Of a DNA stretch of 64,000 nucleotides, positions 53,601-63,536 are shown piece after piece. The DNA comes from Rhynchopus euleeides (Eukaryota > Euglenozoa > Diplonemea > Diplonemida > Diplonemidae). Below the pieces are notes generated by a model. That model saw only the letters and a list, made by a program, of their open reading frames with translations, was not told the DNA's origin and made no database searches. Location: contig OY723255.1 of NCBI GenBank assembly GCA_963210315.1, positions 62,001 to 126,000 of the forward strand. Reading direction: 5' to 3'. A program made the position numbers and the translations under genes. How positions within the stretch are numbered: the first letter of the stretch is position 1; each line of letters starts with the position of its first letter.

Positions 53601-53864
53601 CTCGCGCAGGTCGGCGACGAAGCGTTGCCCTGTGGGGCAGACCTCGAGGCGGCATCCGCTGGCCAGGGACTCGAGGTCGGACACACGGTCTGTGTCGGGG
53701 GCGTTGATGGGGTCACCCCCCGGAGGGGAGACGGACAAGTCCTCTTCCTCCTCGTATCCCATCTCTTGAGCGCAGCGCGACTTTAGCACCGCAAAGGTGT
53801 CGTCGGCATCTACCGTTACGTAAAACTCCCGCCCTGACGTGGCATCGACAGCAAACACATCCAT
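50628..53864 (-). CDS. Ubiquitin-like/DUF4116 repeat protein
   Basis: 1078 aa, context GCCATGG, ending TGA. Residues 1-80 look like a ubiquitin-like domain (FYVTVDADDTFAVLKSRCAQ, then DTDRVSDLESLASGCRLEV). From about residue 115 to the end there are roughly twenty DUF4116 repeats of about 48 residues with the pattern LRADREVVLAAV, then a gap, then L.HAS. The nucleotide sequence is very GC-rich and several opposite-strand open frames are shadows of it. DUF4116 function is not known; the domain is common in protist and algal genomes and in large DNA viruses. The gene lies between perfect 40-bp inverted repeats. Same N-terminal design as the two WD40 genes. Confidence 0.85.
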   Translation of the reverse strand: MDVFAVDATSGREFYVTVDADDTFAVLKSRCAQEMGYEEEEDLSVSPPGGDPINAPDTDRVSDLESLASGCRLEVCPTGQRFVADLREGRRTLQSLPDWARLQPACVCAALSAWRQTDREIYVPPELWGDAEVLLAALRRKHTWMFHAKPQLLADRAFAAAATNECPTTAYWLVDPALRLERDYAQQVVRACAELAHLPECYWGDRDLFLAATARSGPWHLRLAPTLRGDREALLAAVARNPEGLQLASPELRADRDVLLAAARTRGRQAGTSSCSGGCGLRFASPEALADLDIMSAVVQASPGCGRHASPAVRSSTAFALRALVSGHGCPLKYIPDAALRSDREVVLAAVKRGALCSSHPLLQDKDFVAAALPHNSNLFRRASAALRADRDLVMQAVGLDGHLLGDASSDLQADPEVVRAALSGRSPARLSMARGAAKRDRELVLLAVRRDSDNFRHASDALRRDREVVLAAVAGDACLRGWLDADLRDDPEVVAACGSDSGVAHHRCCDEEGEPRADDKAAVLEAVIYDACYFERASPALQRDPVVAAAAVRGDQRIYWRLPEALRSDAGVAGAAAACGTSLRDLHEEAQGIPSVVREAMSHRSEEYMFASDALRADRAFALATLPSHGRALRHAAAALRDDEELVRAVVANHPDALRAASPRLRADRALALAAVTSDGELLGCVGAMCADREVALAALLQCSASCRFFGNHPPCADVLSHAAAALRGDAEVVQRAVARHSDALQHASEALRANTQVLVAAVSSGTSLGRWARDNQAAPHRDISGLRHATPAALGDRDTMAAVVQAEPWAMAYASLALRADKAFVLPLLVRGQGVAWHVHPSLLGDREVALAMAQEGFLPADHPLLGDADFVCDALRTCCTSFVLATPQVRGDRRVALRAFAVRPKGVERGTAITLNHVTGAARTDKDVALAAVRYCGSNVRFLTEELRNDTDVALAVLKDTKNYFAWLGGDARDDYDVAMAAIARWRDSFAFAGPSVRGDRRAALAAFAPAPTSHHLRVKEELLFYASWDLKADREVVFAAVQSNKQNFDHADPSLRHDSQFVASLVTGAMPTQR

Positions 53865-53931
53865 GGCGATGGGGGTGGGGTGGGTGTGTAATGGAGTGGC
53901 TGCGGATTTTGGGGGTGGAGTGTGTGTGTGG

Positions 53932-53971
53932 GTGGAGGCAGCACTAGAGCTCGCTCGGTGCGTCCTACACT
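53932..53971. repeat. 40-bp inverted repeat, right copy
   Basis: Perfect complement of 50481-50520; it lies about 68 bp upstream of the DUF4116 start codon. Confidence 0.95.
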
Positions 53972-54326
53972 AAACTAAAAAGATTGACGTGTGGGTGTGG
54001 GGTGTGAAGGGTGCCTTTGCTCAACTTCGACGATGGGGAGGGGGTGGGGGCAGCGGGTCTGCAGGGATGCGGCCTGCCTGTGTCTGTGATCCTCTGATCA
54101 GGGTTGGGGGGGAAAGAGGGCAAAGCAAGAAGCAGATCAGCATGCTCCACAGCGGCAGGCGAACTCTGGGGATAGTGTGAGCCTTTGCTGCCGAGGGAGC
54201 ATTCCCTTTTGCACGAGGCCGCCCGACACAGAGAAGGGCGCCTGTGCCACAGGGTGGCTGGCGATGCGGTGACGGTGCCTTGGTGCCTGCATACGCACAG
54301 CAGGTGTTTTCGCGGACCGCGGCGGA

Positions 54327-54400
54327 AGCGATCAATGCAAAAACCATCTGTGAGGAAGACCCGAAAGGGCTGCTGCTGGATTTCACTGGCACATCAGGGA
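54327..54400 (-). repeat. Structured repeat fragment (CAGCAG subfamily)
   Basis: Minus reading: CAGCAGCAGCCCTTTCGGGT, CAGATGG, GCATTGATCGCTTCCGCC. Located just downstream of WD40 gene 2. Confidence 0.6.
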
Positions 54401-54512
54401 ATGTTTGGCGCAGTTCACCTCGATTCCGGCTGTACTCATCGGCTGGTGAGCCGGGCCGTTCCGCCTGTATTTTCTCGCACAAACTCGCAGGAGAGGGTAC
54501 GAGTGTTGCTGC

Positions 54513-55658
54513 CTAAGTGCTGCAGCCCTGAGGGAGCAGCGAGGCAATCGAGCGCACCGAAACGGAGACAAGGCCCGTCGGGACGAAGACCCACCTCCCG
54601 CAGGGGCTGAGCGCCACCCCGCGCCCCTGCCGGTTCAGCTTCCGCAGGCACGCCCCGCTGCCGAGGCAGTGCAGGGCAACCGACGCCGAGCAGCCCACAG
54701 CCACGACGCCGCCCGGCTGAGACACCACGACGAAGGAGGGGTGCGTGTTGAGCCCGACGGTCCACAGGCAGGCGAGGGAGGCTGTGCACCACATTTTGAG
54801 GGTGCGGTCACTCGAGCACGACACCAGGCGCTGCTCGTCGCGGGTCAGGGCGAGGTTGGTCACGCCTTTCGTGTGCCCATCCAAAGTGGCGGTGTGGCTC
54901 AGGGTGGCGATATCGTATATGTGGATGTTGCTGTCGTCGGACCCTGTGTAGATCAGCGTGGAGGAGGCTGCGACCCCACAAACGGCTTTGCTCCGACGCT
55001 CAAGGAGAGTGGCGCTCGGCGGGGCACCCAGCTCCCAAACAAACACCACCCCGCCGGTGTCGGCGGAGACGAGGCGACCGCAGGGCGTCCATACTGCGCC
55101 GCGCACACGCGCGTTGCTGTGCCGCTCCAGCAGGTAAGCCTGCTCCCAGGTTGCTGTCAGCCACACGCGGATGCTGGCGTCCTCTGAGCAGGTTGCCAGC
55201 CACGTCCCGCACGGTGAGAAGACTGTGGTGAGGATGTCTCTGTCGCCGTGTGTGAGGTCCGCCACCCCAGCGGCTGTGGCAGTGTCGAACACAGTGATGT
55301 AGCCGCCCGTGTAGCCCACCGAGCAGAGCCCCCCGCACCGCGACAGCGTGATGGAGGGGATCAGCTCGTCGTGCCGAGAGGGGTAGACTGCGGGTGACTT
55401 GACATCCGCCCAGCGTGGGACGAGCTGGACAGCACCCCCGTCCTCCAGGCCCGTGTCCGCAACGTGGTGTGCGTCGTCCAGCTCCTCCTCACACCCTTCG
55501 ATGTGTGCTGCCACTGCCGCGGCCTCACGGTCTGCGTTGATGGAACCCGCAAACATCTCGTCCAACGCATCCGCCTTCAGCCCCATCACGGTCCCGCCTT
55601 CCGGAACACCGACGACACAGCTGTGCCCGGTCCCGGCATGCCGCACGGTGACCTCCAT
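54513..55658 (-). CDS. Ubiquitin-like/WD40 repeat protein 2
   Basis: 381 aa from MEVTVRHAGTG at 55658 (14 more codons are open upstream, but the paralogue starts here; TTTCTTACAG lies about 30 bp upstream). The ubiquitin-like N terminus (VTVRHAGTGHSCVVGV, VMGLKADALDEMF, DAHHVADTGLEDGGAVQLV) is followed by WD40-type repeats: GGYITVFDTAT, WLATCSEDASIRVWLT, LVSADTGGVVFVWEL, LIYTGSDDSNIHIYDI, LVSCSSDRTLKMWCT. Ends in TAG. Paralogue of 18033-19226, clearly diverged and so older than the LVIVD duplication. Confidence 0.85.
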   Translation of the reverse strand: MEVTVRHAGTGHSCVVGVPEGGTVMGLKADALDEMFAGSINADREAAAVAAHIEGCEEELDDAHHVADTGLEDGGAVQLVPRWADVKSPAVYPSRHDELIPSITLSRCGGLCSVGYTGGYITVFDTATAAGVADLTHGDRDILTTVFSPCGTWLATCSEDASIRVWLTATWEQAYLLERHSNARVRGAVWTPCGRLVSADTGGVVFVWELGAPPSATLLERRSKAVCGVAASSTLIYTGSDDSNIHIYDIATLSHTATLDGHTKGVTNLALTRDEQRLVSCSSDRTLKMWCTASLACLWTVGLNTHPSFVVVSQPGGVVAVGCSASVALHCLGSGACLRKLNRQGRGVALSPCGRWVFVPTGLVSVSVRSIASLLPQGCST

Positions 55659-55733
55659 GCGCTTAGCAGCTGAGCTGCAGGCCTGTGCTGTAAGAAACAC
55701 TGCTGAGTGTGAGGGGTATTTGGAGAGGGATAT

Positions 55734-55893
55734 TTCAGCACACTTCGATGTGGGCGGAAAGTGTCACGTGCTTGTTCGTGCCCTTGTGCTCCTCACTCAC
55801 GACACCATCATCAGAGGGAGTGTGGGTGTGGAAGCGTCAACGCAAAAAGAAACCTAAGCAAAAAGTGCCGAACAAAGCGCAGTGACACTTTCT
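55734..55893 (-). repeat. Structured repeat, intact copy R3
   Basis: The only uninterrupted copy of the R subfamily. Minus reading: AAGTGTCACTG.., TTGTTCG, core GCGTTGACGCTTCCACAC, hairpin around CTCTGATGATGG, CGAACAA, GTGACACTT, then CACATCGAAGTGTG. It supplies the empty site for the hAT (ACTTCGAT), element B and C2 insertions. Confidence 0.85.
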
Positions 55894-56852
55894 GCACCCA
55901 AATGAGACGGGAGAGGACGCCTCCCTCATGGTGCCGTTTGCTTACTCCCGGCCGAAAACCGCCTCCAGGGGTATCCCGAGAGAATGTTACCCCCTGGGTG
56001 ACCATGGAGAATGTCACCCCCTCGGCCTCCGCTTGGGGGGTGACATTCTTCAACGGCCACCCTGTACACAGGGGGTGACATTCTTCAACTGTTGCCCTGT
56101 GTAGCGGCTGGGAAGAATGTCACCCCTCGCCCACCGTCGCCACCCTCGCCCAAGTCGGCTGTTTTCTGGTGGGGTTTGTACCCACCACTTCCTCCTGGAC
56201 CAGCCACAGCCAATCCAACCAATCAAAGTATACCCATCGAGCCCACCAAACCGCGGCGGCACTGGGTCTGGAGGCAGCGGTCGCAACGTTTTGACGCAGC
56301 GCAACCCTGCAGGATTTGGGCCCATATGGTGACCCCCAGTCAGTGGTGGAGACAGACACCCCATGGCCAAAATGACCCCACCACGATCCGCACGGATCCC
56401 AAACGTTCAAAAGAACGGGGTTTAGGAAAATCCGTGAGGGGGGTCCCGCTGGGTGGGTGGGGTGGGGCGGCGAGCTGCCTCCTCGTCACCCGTACTTCAT
56501 GGGTGAAGTTTGGCACCTACACCACCCAAATGACCCCACTACGATCCGCACTGATTCCGAAAAGTGCAATGGAAGGCGAAAATGATGAGCGAGCGGCGAA
56601 CCTACCGCGGGGCCCAGGTTGGCCCACCACACGCCCGCCCTCGTGCGCCCTCACCCAGAGGCGGCTTGTTTTAGGTCAAATGTTGCCTTGTGAACGGAAC
56701 GTGCCACTGTTGCTCACTCAACAACTCAAGTGCGCGCCCCACAATCATACGTGAATATTTTATAGCAGTGCGGATCACGCTGAGTATCTGCCCTTGTGAT
56801 CTCCACTGTGAACCGCCATGCTTTGAGCGTTCAACCCAAAGCGCCCTGTGGA
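55894..56852. other. Non-coding stretch with GAATGTCACCCC hairpins
   Basis: Hairpins at about 55980-56130 are inverted relatives of 29730-29890. An approximately 65-bp segment with CCAAACGTTCAAAAGAACGG (56399) is also found at about 41650. No gene is seen. Confidence 0.5.
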
Positions 56853-58178
56853 TGGGAATATTTGGGGGTGGAATTATACGGGGGCTCTGTACCCCCCGCC
56901 CCTCCCCCCGAAATATATGTACACGGTGGGGTACATGGGGTTCAGCCCCCGCATACTCGGAAACATGGTGGGAGTGGTGGAACACGGCAGCAATGACTGG
57001 GCTGACTTGACAGGACGGTGCAAAGGGGGAGCAGGGGACGGGGGGTGGGTAGTGAAGGGGACGGGGGTGTCTGCCGCAAACTCCAACGTGTTGGGCTCAG
57101 AGGATGAAACGTGTTGGGCTGTCTCTGTGCCAACCACAGGGAACGCAAGAAACAACAGGTGTCGCTCTGGCACAGGTAGCCCAGAGGTTCTTCTTTTGAA
57201 GTGCGGGTGACTTTGTCGAGGAACAGCTGCACGGGTCTAAAATTGCGCTACGCGCATGATAGGCGGGCAGCCGGCACGCACACAGAACAGCAGAGTCCTT
57301 GTCGCAGTGGAGAGCCCACAGAGCAGTTCATCTTGTCATGCGATCTTGGGGACATCCACTGCACACACAAAGAAAGGCGAAACAGGGTAGGTGTGACATG
57401 TACCCCACCGCAGGCCAAAGAGGCATCCGACAGCAAGAGCCACCCAAGGGCACCTGATGCTGTGCTGCTGCTCAGTACTCAACCCCACCGACAGGGCAAT
57501 CCACGAGATGGGTGGGATGGGGTGAGGCGATTCACAATCGGGGAGGACAGAACGAAGTGCCACACCGACACGCCTTGACCCAGAGTCAAGGTCCCCACAG
57601 AAACACTTGCCTGAGCACGTGTCAAAATGTAGCCGGGCGGGTGGGAATATGCAGAAGAGGTGAAGGAAGTGCTAAGGCTACATGCTGCAGACAAACACGT
57701 CCAGATTGCTGCCACAACTCCTGCAAAGGCCAAACGTACTTCTCGCCAAGAGCGGATGATTTGCGCGTTCGACGGGTGAATGCTTTGCAGGCCAAAGAAA
57801 GACCGTGACGGAAAAGTTCCTTCCACTACCCAAGCGTTACAGTAACACCGGGATGAACAGGCAACGCAGAGCAACAGAAGGCACAAACTGAATAACGAAG
57901 AAACGGACAGGGTTCTTTGAAAGGGATGGATGATGGAGAACTGGTTCAGACATTCACGGTGCACCTCACGGTAGCACTACACGAAGGGCCGAGGTGAGGG
58001 GCTGTCACTGGAAGTCTCACTGGGCCGTACAGGGAAGGGGCACAGAGGGCGGGAGGGATGGGGAGGGAACAGATGGGGACGGATGGGGAACCATTGTGGT
58101 GGGGATTGAGCACAACACACGACACAACACACAGGGGCAGGGGGCCGGTCGTGCGCCTCCCGCTGCACAGCAAGGGGG

Positions 58179-61100
58179 CTACGGGCATGTGGACATCGCA
58201 AAGTCAGACACAGACCCATCCAGCGGCGCGTCAGCAACCCAGTGGCTGTGCCCGATGTAGTTGCCGGTGCGCTGCACCAGCTGTGGGAGGAACACCGTCC
58301 CACGCACACACTCCACGCCGTCGATGTGCAGCACGCCGACACCCTCCGTCGCAGACGTGCGGCTGATGGTGGCCTCAACGACGAAGGGCCTGCCCAGCGG
58401 GGATGGTGTTGCGCACGTGATGTGCTTCTGAGACCCGGCACGCCACACGTCAAAGGCCAGCTGTCCCGTCGTCCCGATCTGTGTGATCATCACGTTATCC
58501 TGCCCAGGGCCGTTTGCGAAGTCGAACACACGGCCCCAGGGGCTGTGCGAGTTGAGGGACACTGTGGCACGGACGTAGAACTCGCCGCCAAAGGTCAGCG
58601 GTGTAGTTTCGCTGAAGTCAGCAGACGATGCAAATTTGACGACATCGGTCGCGTCGCTGCACGGCGCAGCAACCAACTGCGGGCACTTCGCCAGGACGAA
58701 GTCAGACACAGTGCCGTCAAGTGCAGGGTCGTTCCAGTGACTCCGCCCGATGTAGTTGCCCGTACGCACCACGTGAGCAGGCATGAACACCGCCCCACTG
58801 ACGCACATCACCCCGTTGACATACAACTCAGCCCACCCGTCAACAGCAGAGCTGCCAACACGTGACACCTTCGCCTCAACTGTGAAGGCCTGCCCAACAG
58901 GAACAGGTGTCGTGCAGGTGATGTGCTTCTGAGACCCGGCACGCCACACGTCAAAGGCCAGCTGTCCCGTCGTCCCGATCTGTGTGATCATCACGTTGTC
59001 CTGCCTAGGGCCGTTTGCGAAGTCGAACACACGGCCCCAGGGGCTGTACGAGTTGAGGGACACTGTGGCACGGATGTAGAACTCGCCGCCAAAGGTCAGC
59101 GGTGTAGTTTCGCTGAAGTCAGCAGACGATGCAAATTTGACGACATCGGTCGCGTCGCTGCACGGCGCAGCAACCAACTGCGGGCACTTGGCCAGGACGA
59201 AGTCAGACACAGTGCCGTCAAGTGCAGGGTCGTTCCAGTGACTCCGCCCGATGTAGTTGCCCGTACGCACCACGTGAGCAGGCATGAACACCGCCCCACT
59301 GACGCACATCACCCCGTTGACATACAACTCAGCCCACCCGTCAACAGCAGAGCTGCCAACACGTGACACCTTCGCCTCAACTGTGAAGGCCTGCCCAACA
59401 GGAACAGGTGTCGTGCAGGTGATGTGCTTCTGAGACCCGGCACGCCACACGTCAAAGGCCAGCTGTCCCGTCGTCCCGATCTGTGTGATCATCACGTTGT
59501 CCTGCCTAGGGCCGTTTGCGAAGTCGAACACACGGCCCCAGGGGCTGTACGAGTTGAGGGACACTGTGGCACGGACGTAGAACTCGCCGCCAAAGGTCAG
59601 CGGTGTAGTTTCGCTGAAACCCGCAACAGTGTCGAAGTGCACTACAGTCGACGGGTAGGAGCACGGTGCCTGAGTCGCAGGTGGAGCAGGTGTGGGAGGT
59701 GCGGGCGTCGGAGGTGCTCCCGTCGGTGCGGCTGTCTCCGGTGGGAAGGAATCGCGGACGTCCACCACCTCGATCTGCATGCGGCTGTCGACTGACTGGA
59801 ACACGTGCGCATAGCCGTCGACAAGCGTCACCGCAGTGCAGAGGAAATGTGCGGACAGTGCGTACGTCTTCACCAGGCGCGTGTTCGTCAGGTCGCTCAC
59901 GTCCACCACGTACAGCTTCGAGTTCCGATCGACAAGGATGGCGGTGTTGCCAGACACCTCCACACCAATCACGTCCGCGTGCGGGATGGTCAGGTGGCGC
60001 CCCTCCACAGGCTGTGCCTTGTTCGCGACGTTGTACACCGCCACCCCACGCCTCTCTGTTGCAAACACCCAGTCGCCACGTGCGTACACACGTGTTTTAT
60101 CCGTCATCAGCTTCGGCGCGACAGTGCGCGACACCACGAGACGCCCAACCTGCGACAGGACCGCCTTGTTTGCAATGTTGAAGACAGTCAGGTCACCGTG
60201 CTCCGACACCGCGTACAAGTAGTCACCCTGCACGCACAGCGCACTTGACGAGAAATAGCTCTTCAGTGAGGCCGTAACGCGCGGCTGCGAGATCACGCTG
60301 ATGTCGATGATTGAGATGACGGAGTAGTCCAGCAGGAAGAGATAGTCGCCATCAAGCACAATCGCAGGAACCTTCACCTCCGACGATGTGTTGGTGTACA
60401 CCTCGACAGGCGGATCCAGAGAGAAGTCCAACAAAGACAGCCCATACGAGTTGTGTGCCACAAAGGCAAACCGCCCGTCAGGGGTCACGGCAATCGACTG
60501 CGCTGTCCGCCATACGGCCCCAAACACCGACAGCGACGTCAGCATCTGCGGTGCCTGTGCATTCGTCAGGTCGACACGCCCGATGCCCTCGTCGCCAGCC
60601 AGCAGTGCCATGTTGTGTCCGTGGCGCTGCACCACAAAGTATGTGCGGTAGGTCAGCACGGATGGCGAGCTGATGGCAGGCGGCAGCGGTGCGGCAGGTC
60701 CGGGTGTCGGGCCGCCCGGAGGCACCAGTGGGGTGGGCCCAGGTGTGGTCACAGGCGAGACGTACTGCCGCACGTCGATGATCTCCACACCGTTCCGCGC
60801 AGTCTTCACAAAGGCGAGGCCGTTCCAGAGTGACATTGTGGCAGGTTCGTTCGTCGTCCGGTAGGCCGCCACCTCGAGAGGCGTTGAGGGGTCTGTCACG
60901 TCGTACACACGCAGAAGCTTCTTCTCGTCGAGCAGGAAGGCGTACGACCCCTCCACATGCACATAGAGCGTTGCCCCACCCACCAGGATGCGTGCAACCG
61001 TGCGCACATTCGACACGGTCTCCACGTCACACACGAGGAACCCGTAATCCCCGGACGCAACGTAGAGGTACTTGCCACTCAGCTGCATGTGCTTCACCCG

Positions 61101-61772
61101 TCCGGCCGAGAACCTGCTGGTGTAATGCATGTTCGACCTGTCCCGCACGTCCGTCACTTCAACCCAGTCAGCTGAACTGTGCCCAAAGAGGTAGTCGTCA
61201 CCTGCAGCCATGCGAATGACGTAGCCGGTTCCCTGTGTGCTGAATTCCGAAACCAGCACCGGTGTGGACGGGTCGCCGATGTCAATCACGTACACAGAGG
61301 AGAAACCCTTGCTCACATAGGCGTACCTCCCGTGCACCGCAAGCAGCGTCCCGAAGGGTCCGGTGATCTCCCCACGCAGCTCAGGCATCTGCGACACGTA
61401 GTCCGCCCCGCGGAAGTCGACAACCTGCAGGCGCCTGTCGGACAGGATGCAGGCGAAGTCCTGTGCAGCCGTGAAGGACATGCTGAAGTAGGCCAGCGAG
61501 AGGTTGCCCAGCAGCGTTGCAGGCGTGTTCAGCACATCCTGCGCGTCGTAGAATTGAAGCCCCGGCTCCCGCAGCAACACCACGACACCGCCGCGCACCT
61601 CCAATGCAGTGGCCCAGTTCGTGTTGATCACGTGCACCGTGCCGTGCTGCACAGGGGCGCTCGTAGCGGGGGGCGCAGGCGTCGGTGGCGGAGGGAAGGG
61701 TGTCGGGGGGCTCGGTGCAGCAGTCGAAAGGGCTACCGCCGCCAGAGCAAGGCCGATGGCCCTACCTACCAT
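58179..61772 (-). CDS. Secreted LVIVD beta-propeller protein with three LamG-like domains
   Basis: 1197 aa from the start chosen at 61772: MVGRAIGLALAAVALSTAA is a signal peptide and CACAGGCACCATGG matches the paralogue; 16 further upstream codons add nothing. Two LVIVD propeller blocks are followed by Pro/Ala/Thr linkers and three LamG-like domains with PWGRVFDFANGPRQDNVMIT. LamG units 1-2 and the following repeat have a 501-bp period at the DNA level (58425, 58926, 59427 for the same motif) and are almost identical, showing a recent in-gene duplication or gene conversion. The first propeller is more diverged from the paralogue than the second propeller and LamG parts. Confidence 0.87.
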   Translation of the reverse strand: MVGRAIGLALAAVALSTAAPSPPTPFPPPPTPAPPATSAPVQHGTVHVINTNWATALEVRGGVVVLLREPGLQFYDAQDVLNTPATLLGNLSLAYFSMSFTAAQDFACILSDRRLQVVDFRGADYVSQMPELRGEITGPFGTLLAVHGRYAYVSKGFSSVYVIDIGDPSTPVLVSEFSTQGTGYVIRMAAGDDYLFGHSSADWVEVTDVRDRSNMHYTSRFSAGRVKHMQLSGKYLYVASGDYGFLVCDVETVSNVRTVARILVGGATLYVHVEGSYAFLLDEKKLLRVYDVTDPSTPLEVAAYRTTNEPATMSLWNGLAFVKTARNGVEIIDVRQYVSPVTTPGPTPLVPPGGPTPGPAAPLPPAISSPSVLTYRTYFVVQRHGHNMALLAGDEGIGRVDLTNAQAPQMLTSLSVFGAVWRTAQSIAVTPDGRFAFVAHNSYGLSLLDFSLDPPVEVYTNTSSEVKVPAIVLDGDYLFLLDYSVISIIDISVISQPRVTASLKSYFSSSALCVQGDYLYAVSEHGDLTVFNIANKAVLSQVGRLVVSRTVAPKLMTDKTRVYARGDWVFATERRGVAVYNVANKAQPVEGRHLTIPHADVIGVEVSGNTAILVDRNSKLYVVDVSDLTNTRLVKTYALSAHFLCTAVTLVDGYAHVFQSVDSRMQIEVVDVRDSFPPETAAPTGAPPTPAPPTPAPPATQAPCSYPSTVVHFDTVAGFSETTPLTFGGEFYVRATVSLNSYSPWGRVFDFANGPRQDNVMITQIGTTGQLAFDVWRAGSQKHITCTTPVPVGQAFTVEAKVSRVGSSAVDGWAELYVNGVMCVSGAVFMPAHVVRTGNYIGRSHWNDPALDGTVSDFVLAKCPQLVAAPCSDATDVVKFASSADFSETTPLTFGGEFYIRATVSLNSYSPWGRVFDFANGPRQDNVMITQIGTTGQLAFDVWRAGSQKHITCTTPVPVGQAFTVEAKVSRVGSSAVDGWAELYVNGVMCVSGAVFMPAHVVRTGNYIGRSHWNDPALDGTVSDFVLAKCPQLVAAPCSDATDVVKFASSADFSETTPLTFGGEFYVRATVSLNSHSPWGRVFDFANGPGQDNVMITQIGTTGQLAFDVWRAGSQKHITCATPSPLGRPFVVEATISRTSATEGVGVLHIDGVECVRGTVFLPQLVQRTGNYIGHSHWVADAPLDGSVSDFAMSTCP
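58617..59618 (-). repeat. 501-bp tandem repeat encoding a LamG unit
   Basis: Two adjacent, nearly identical 501-bp units (167 codons) within LVIVD gene 2; gene 1 has one. Confidence 0.9.
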
Positions 61773-61850
61773 GGTGCCTGTGTGTCTGCGCCCTTCCAGT
61801 GTACTCCCCCCCCTCCCCACAACTTTGCTCTTCTCGAGTCTCGAGGCAAC

Positions 61851-62449
61851 CTGTCAGGCGTGTTTGGGGGTGTTGAAAGACACGTTCACTGTATTTGGTG
61901 TGACAAGATTACAAGGCTTGTCTCCTGGGTGACTATTGGGTGATGTCGTCCACAAGGAGAGTTTGTGGAGAGCCCAGTGAAGAGCCCGCTACGGGGGGGC
62001 GTCCGCCGACATTCAGGACGCAGCTGCAGGACCAGCTGTTGCAGCAACCGTACCTGACAGCGAGACAAGGCAGGCACGACGCCCCCACCCCCACCTGAGC
62101 CCCCCTCTCTCGTGGCAGAACCCGGAGTACCCCACCCGCGCCAAGTCCTACGCTCTGTTGGCAGAATTGGTGGGTAAAAAGTCTGGTGGGGGAATAATGG
62201 TTGGTGGGGCACAAAATTTGGTGGGTTTGTACCCCACTACCACCTTTTTCTGGAAGTCTGTATTGTTACAGGGACCTGAGGGTGCTGTCGGTCAAGACCA
62301 CAACGAGGAGACAGGCTGCGCTGCCACTGAGACACACAACATGGTGACGGAGCACCTCGCCAAGCCGGAGGCGAACCTCAAGTTGGCCGAACCCCCATAA
62401 ACCCCCTGGTTTTCCCCTCTTTTTCAGCCTTTTCCAGACCCGCGGACCC
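61851..62449. other. Non-coding stretch upstream of LVIVD gene 2
   Basis: No gene. About 62160-62265 holds a fragment of the TTGGTGGG/TACAGAAGTCC element also seen at 49192-49639. Confidence 0.45.
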
Positions 62450-62632
62450 AAAAAGCGTAGCAACCGTGCTTCCTTCTTCCTTAATGATGCGTTGACGCTT
62501 CCACCACCCTAGAGCCTGCTGCTTTGATGTGGGTGTGGAGCACATGTGAACACGAGATTGCTAGACACACAGATAAGGAACAGGATCGTCGGAAGCACTC
62601 CTACACTTTTACGCATCAGAAATGTGCTCAAA
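62450..62632 (+). repeat. Structured repeat, divergent copy C9
   Basis: AAAAGCGTAG (62451) pairs with CTACACTTTT (62601) with one mismatch; core GCGTTGACGCTTCCACC; GTGGAGCAC; 3' hairpin region GCATCAGAAATGTGC followed by TCAAAA. Confidence 0.6.
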
Positions 62633-63536
62633 AAATACCACCCAGAGGGCCACAGAAGTCCCCAAAACCCCCCAGGAGTCACAGACATGTCCTGAAAGGG
62701 GTGGGAAAAACCAGGGGCGACCGCTTTGGTGGTCAGTTTTGACCCAGACTCCCGAAATTTCCTGCTGTAACACTTAGCGGTACAGAAGTTGGTGAAATTG
62801 CACCACTTTTACACACTTTTGACACAGCAAACATGATTCAATTGGAGGAACAAGCCTCGTACACCAGCGGCCCAAAAGGTGGATTCCATGTATGGTTTTA
62901 GGATTTCCCTTACTACTGATGGTGTAGAGACTACAAAGCCTGACCTGATGACGCCGCCATGAACCTGGGAGACACGCCGCGTGAGAAGGGACCTCGGTGC
63001 GGGGTGGCGTGAAGATCCTGCCTGAGTGCCCTCGTCGGGACCCGCGGTAAACCGTGGCGTTCCCCCCGAGGCAAGTCCAGGACGAAGGTTGCAGATAACC
63101 GCTGCACCTCTTCGTCCGAAAGGAGCTCACAGGATAGGGGAACTGCCCACACCCCACTCACGACAGTGTATCCGAAAGGTGCACTGCGCGTGTGGTGGCG
63201 GTGTCGGGTCCAGACCCACCTCGTTCCCCCATGCCCGTCAGTTGTTGCCCCTCCAGGGGTGGCTGCTGTCTGGCATGGGGGGCGCCCTCCCTGCCTTGCA
63301 AGGAAAAATGTAGAACGGCATGCTGCCCGTTTCTTCATTTTTTCACCTTGCCTGGCAGGGGGGGGCCCACCCTCACGGGGGGAAAAAGAGGAACGGCATG
63401 CTGCCCGTTCACTCTTTTTTCCTCCCGTCGTGGGTGGGCCCACTTCCGGCCATAAAATTGGCCGGAAATTTTATTCAGCAAAAAATCCATTTTTTGCTGA
63501 AAATAGAAAAAATATTTTAAAATATTTTTTGGCAAA
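62633..63536. other. Non-coding stretch
   Basis: No supported gene. A repeated AACGGCATGCTGCCCGTTC motif occurs at about 63312 and 63393; AT-rich AATATTTT DNA precedes the next structured repeat. Confidence 0.4.

Larger units (their letters stand above)
56853..61850. repeat. Segmental duplication, copy 2
   Basis: Partner of 5819-10330. Longer because of one extra 501-bp LamG unit and other changes in the LVIVD gene. Confidence 0.9.
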
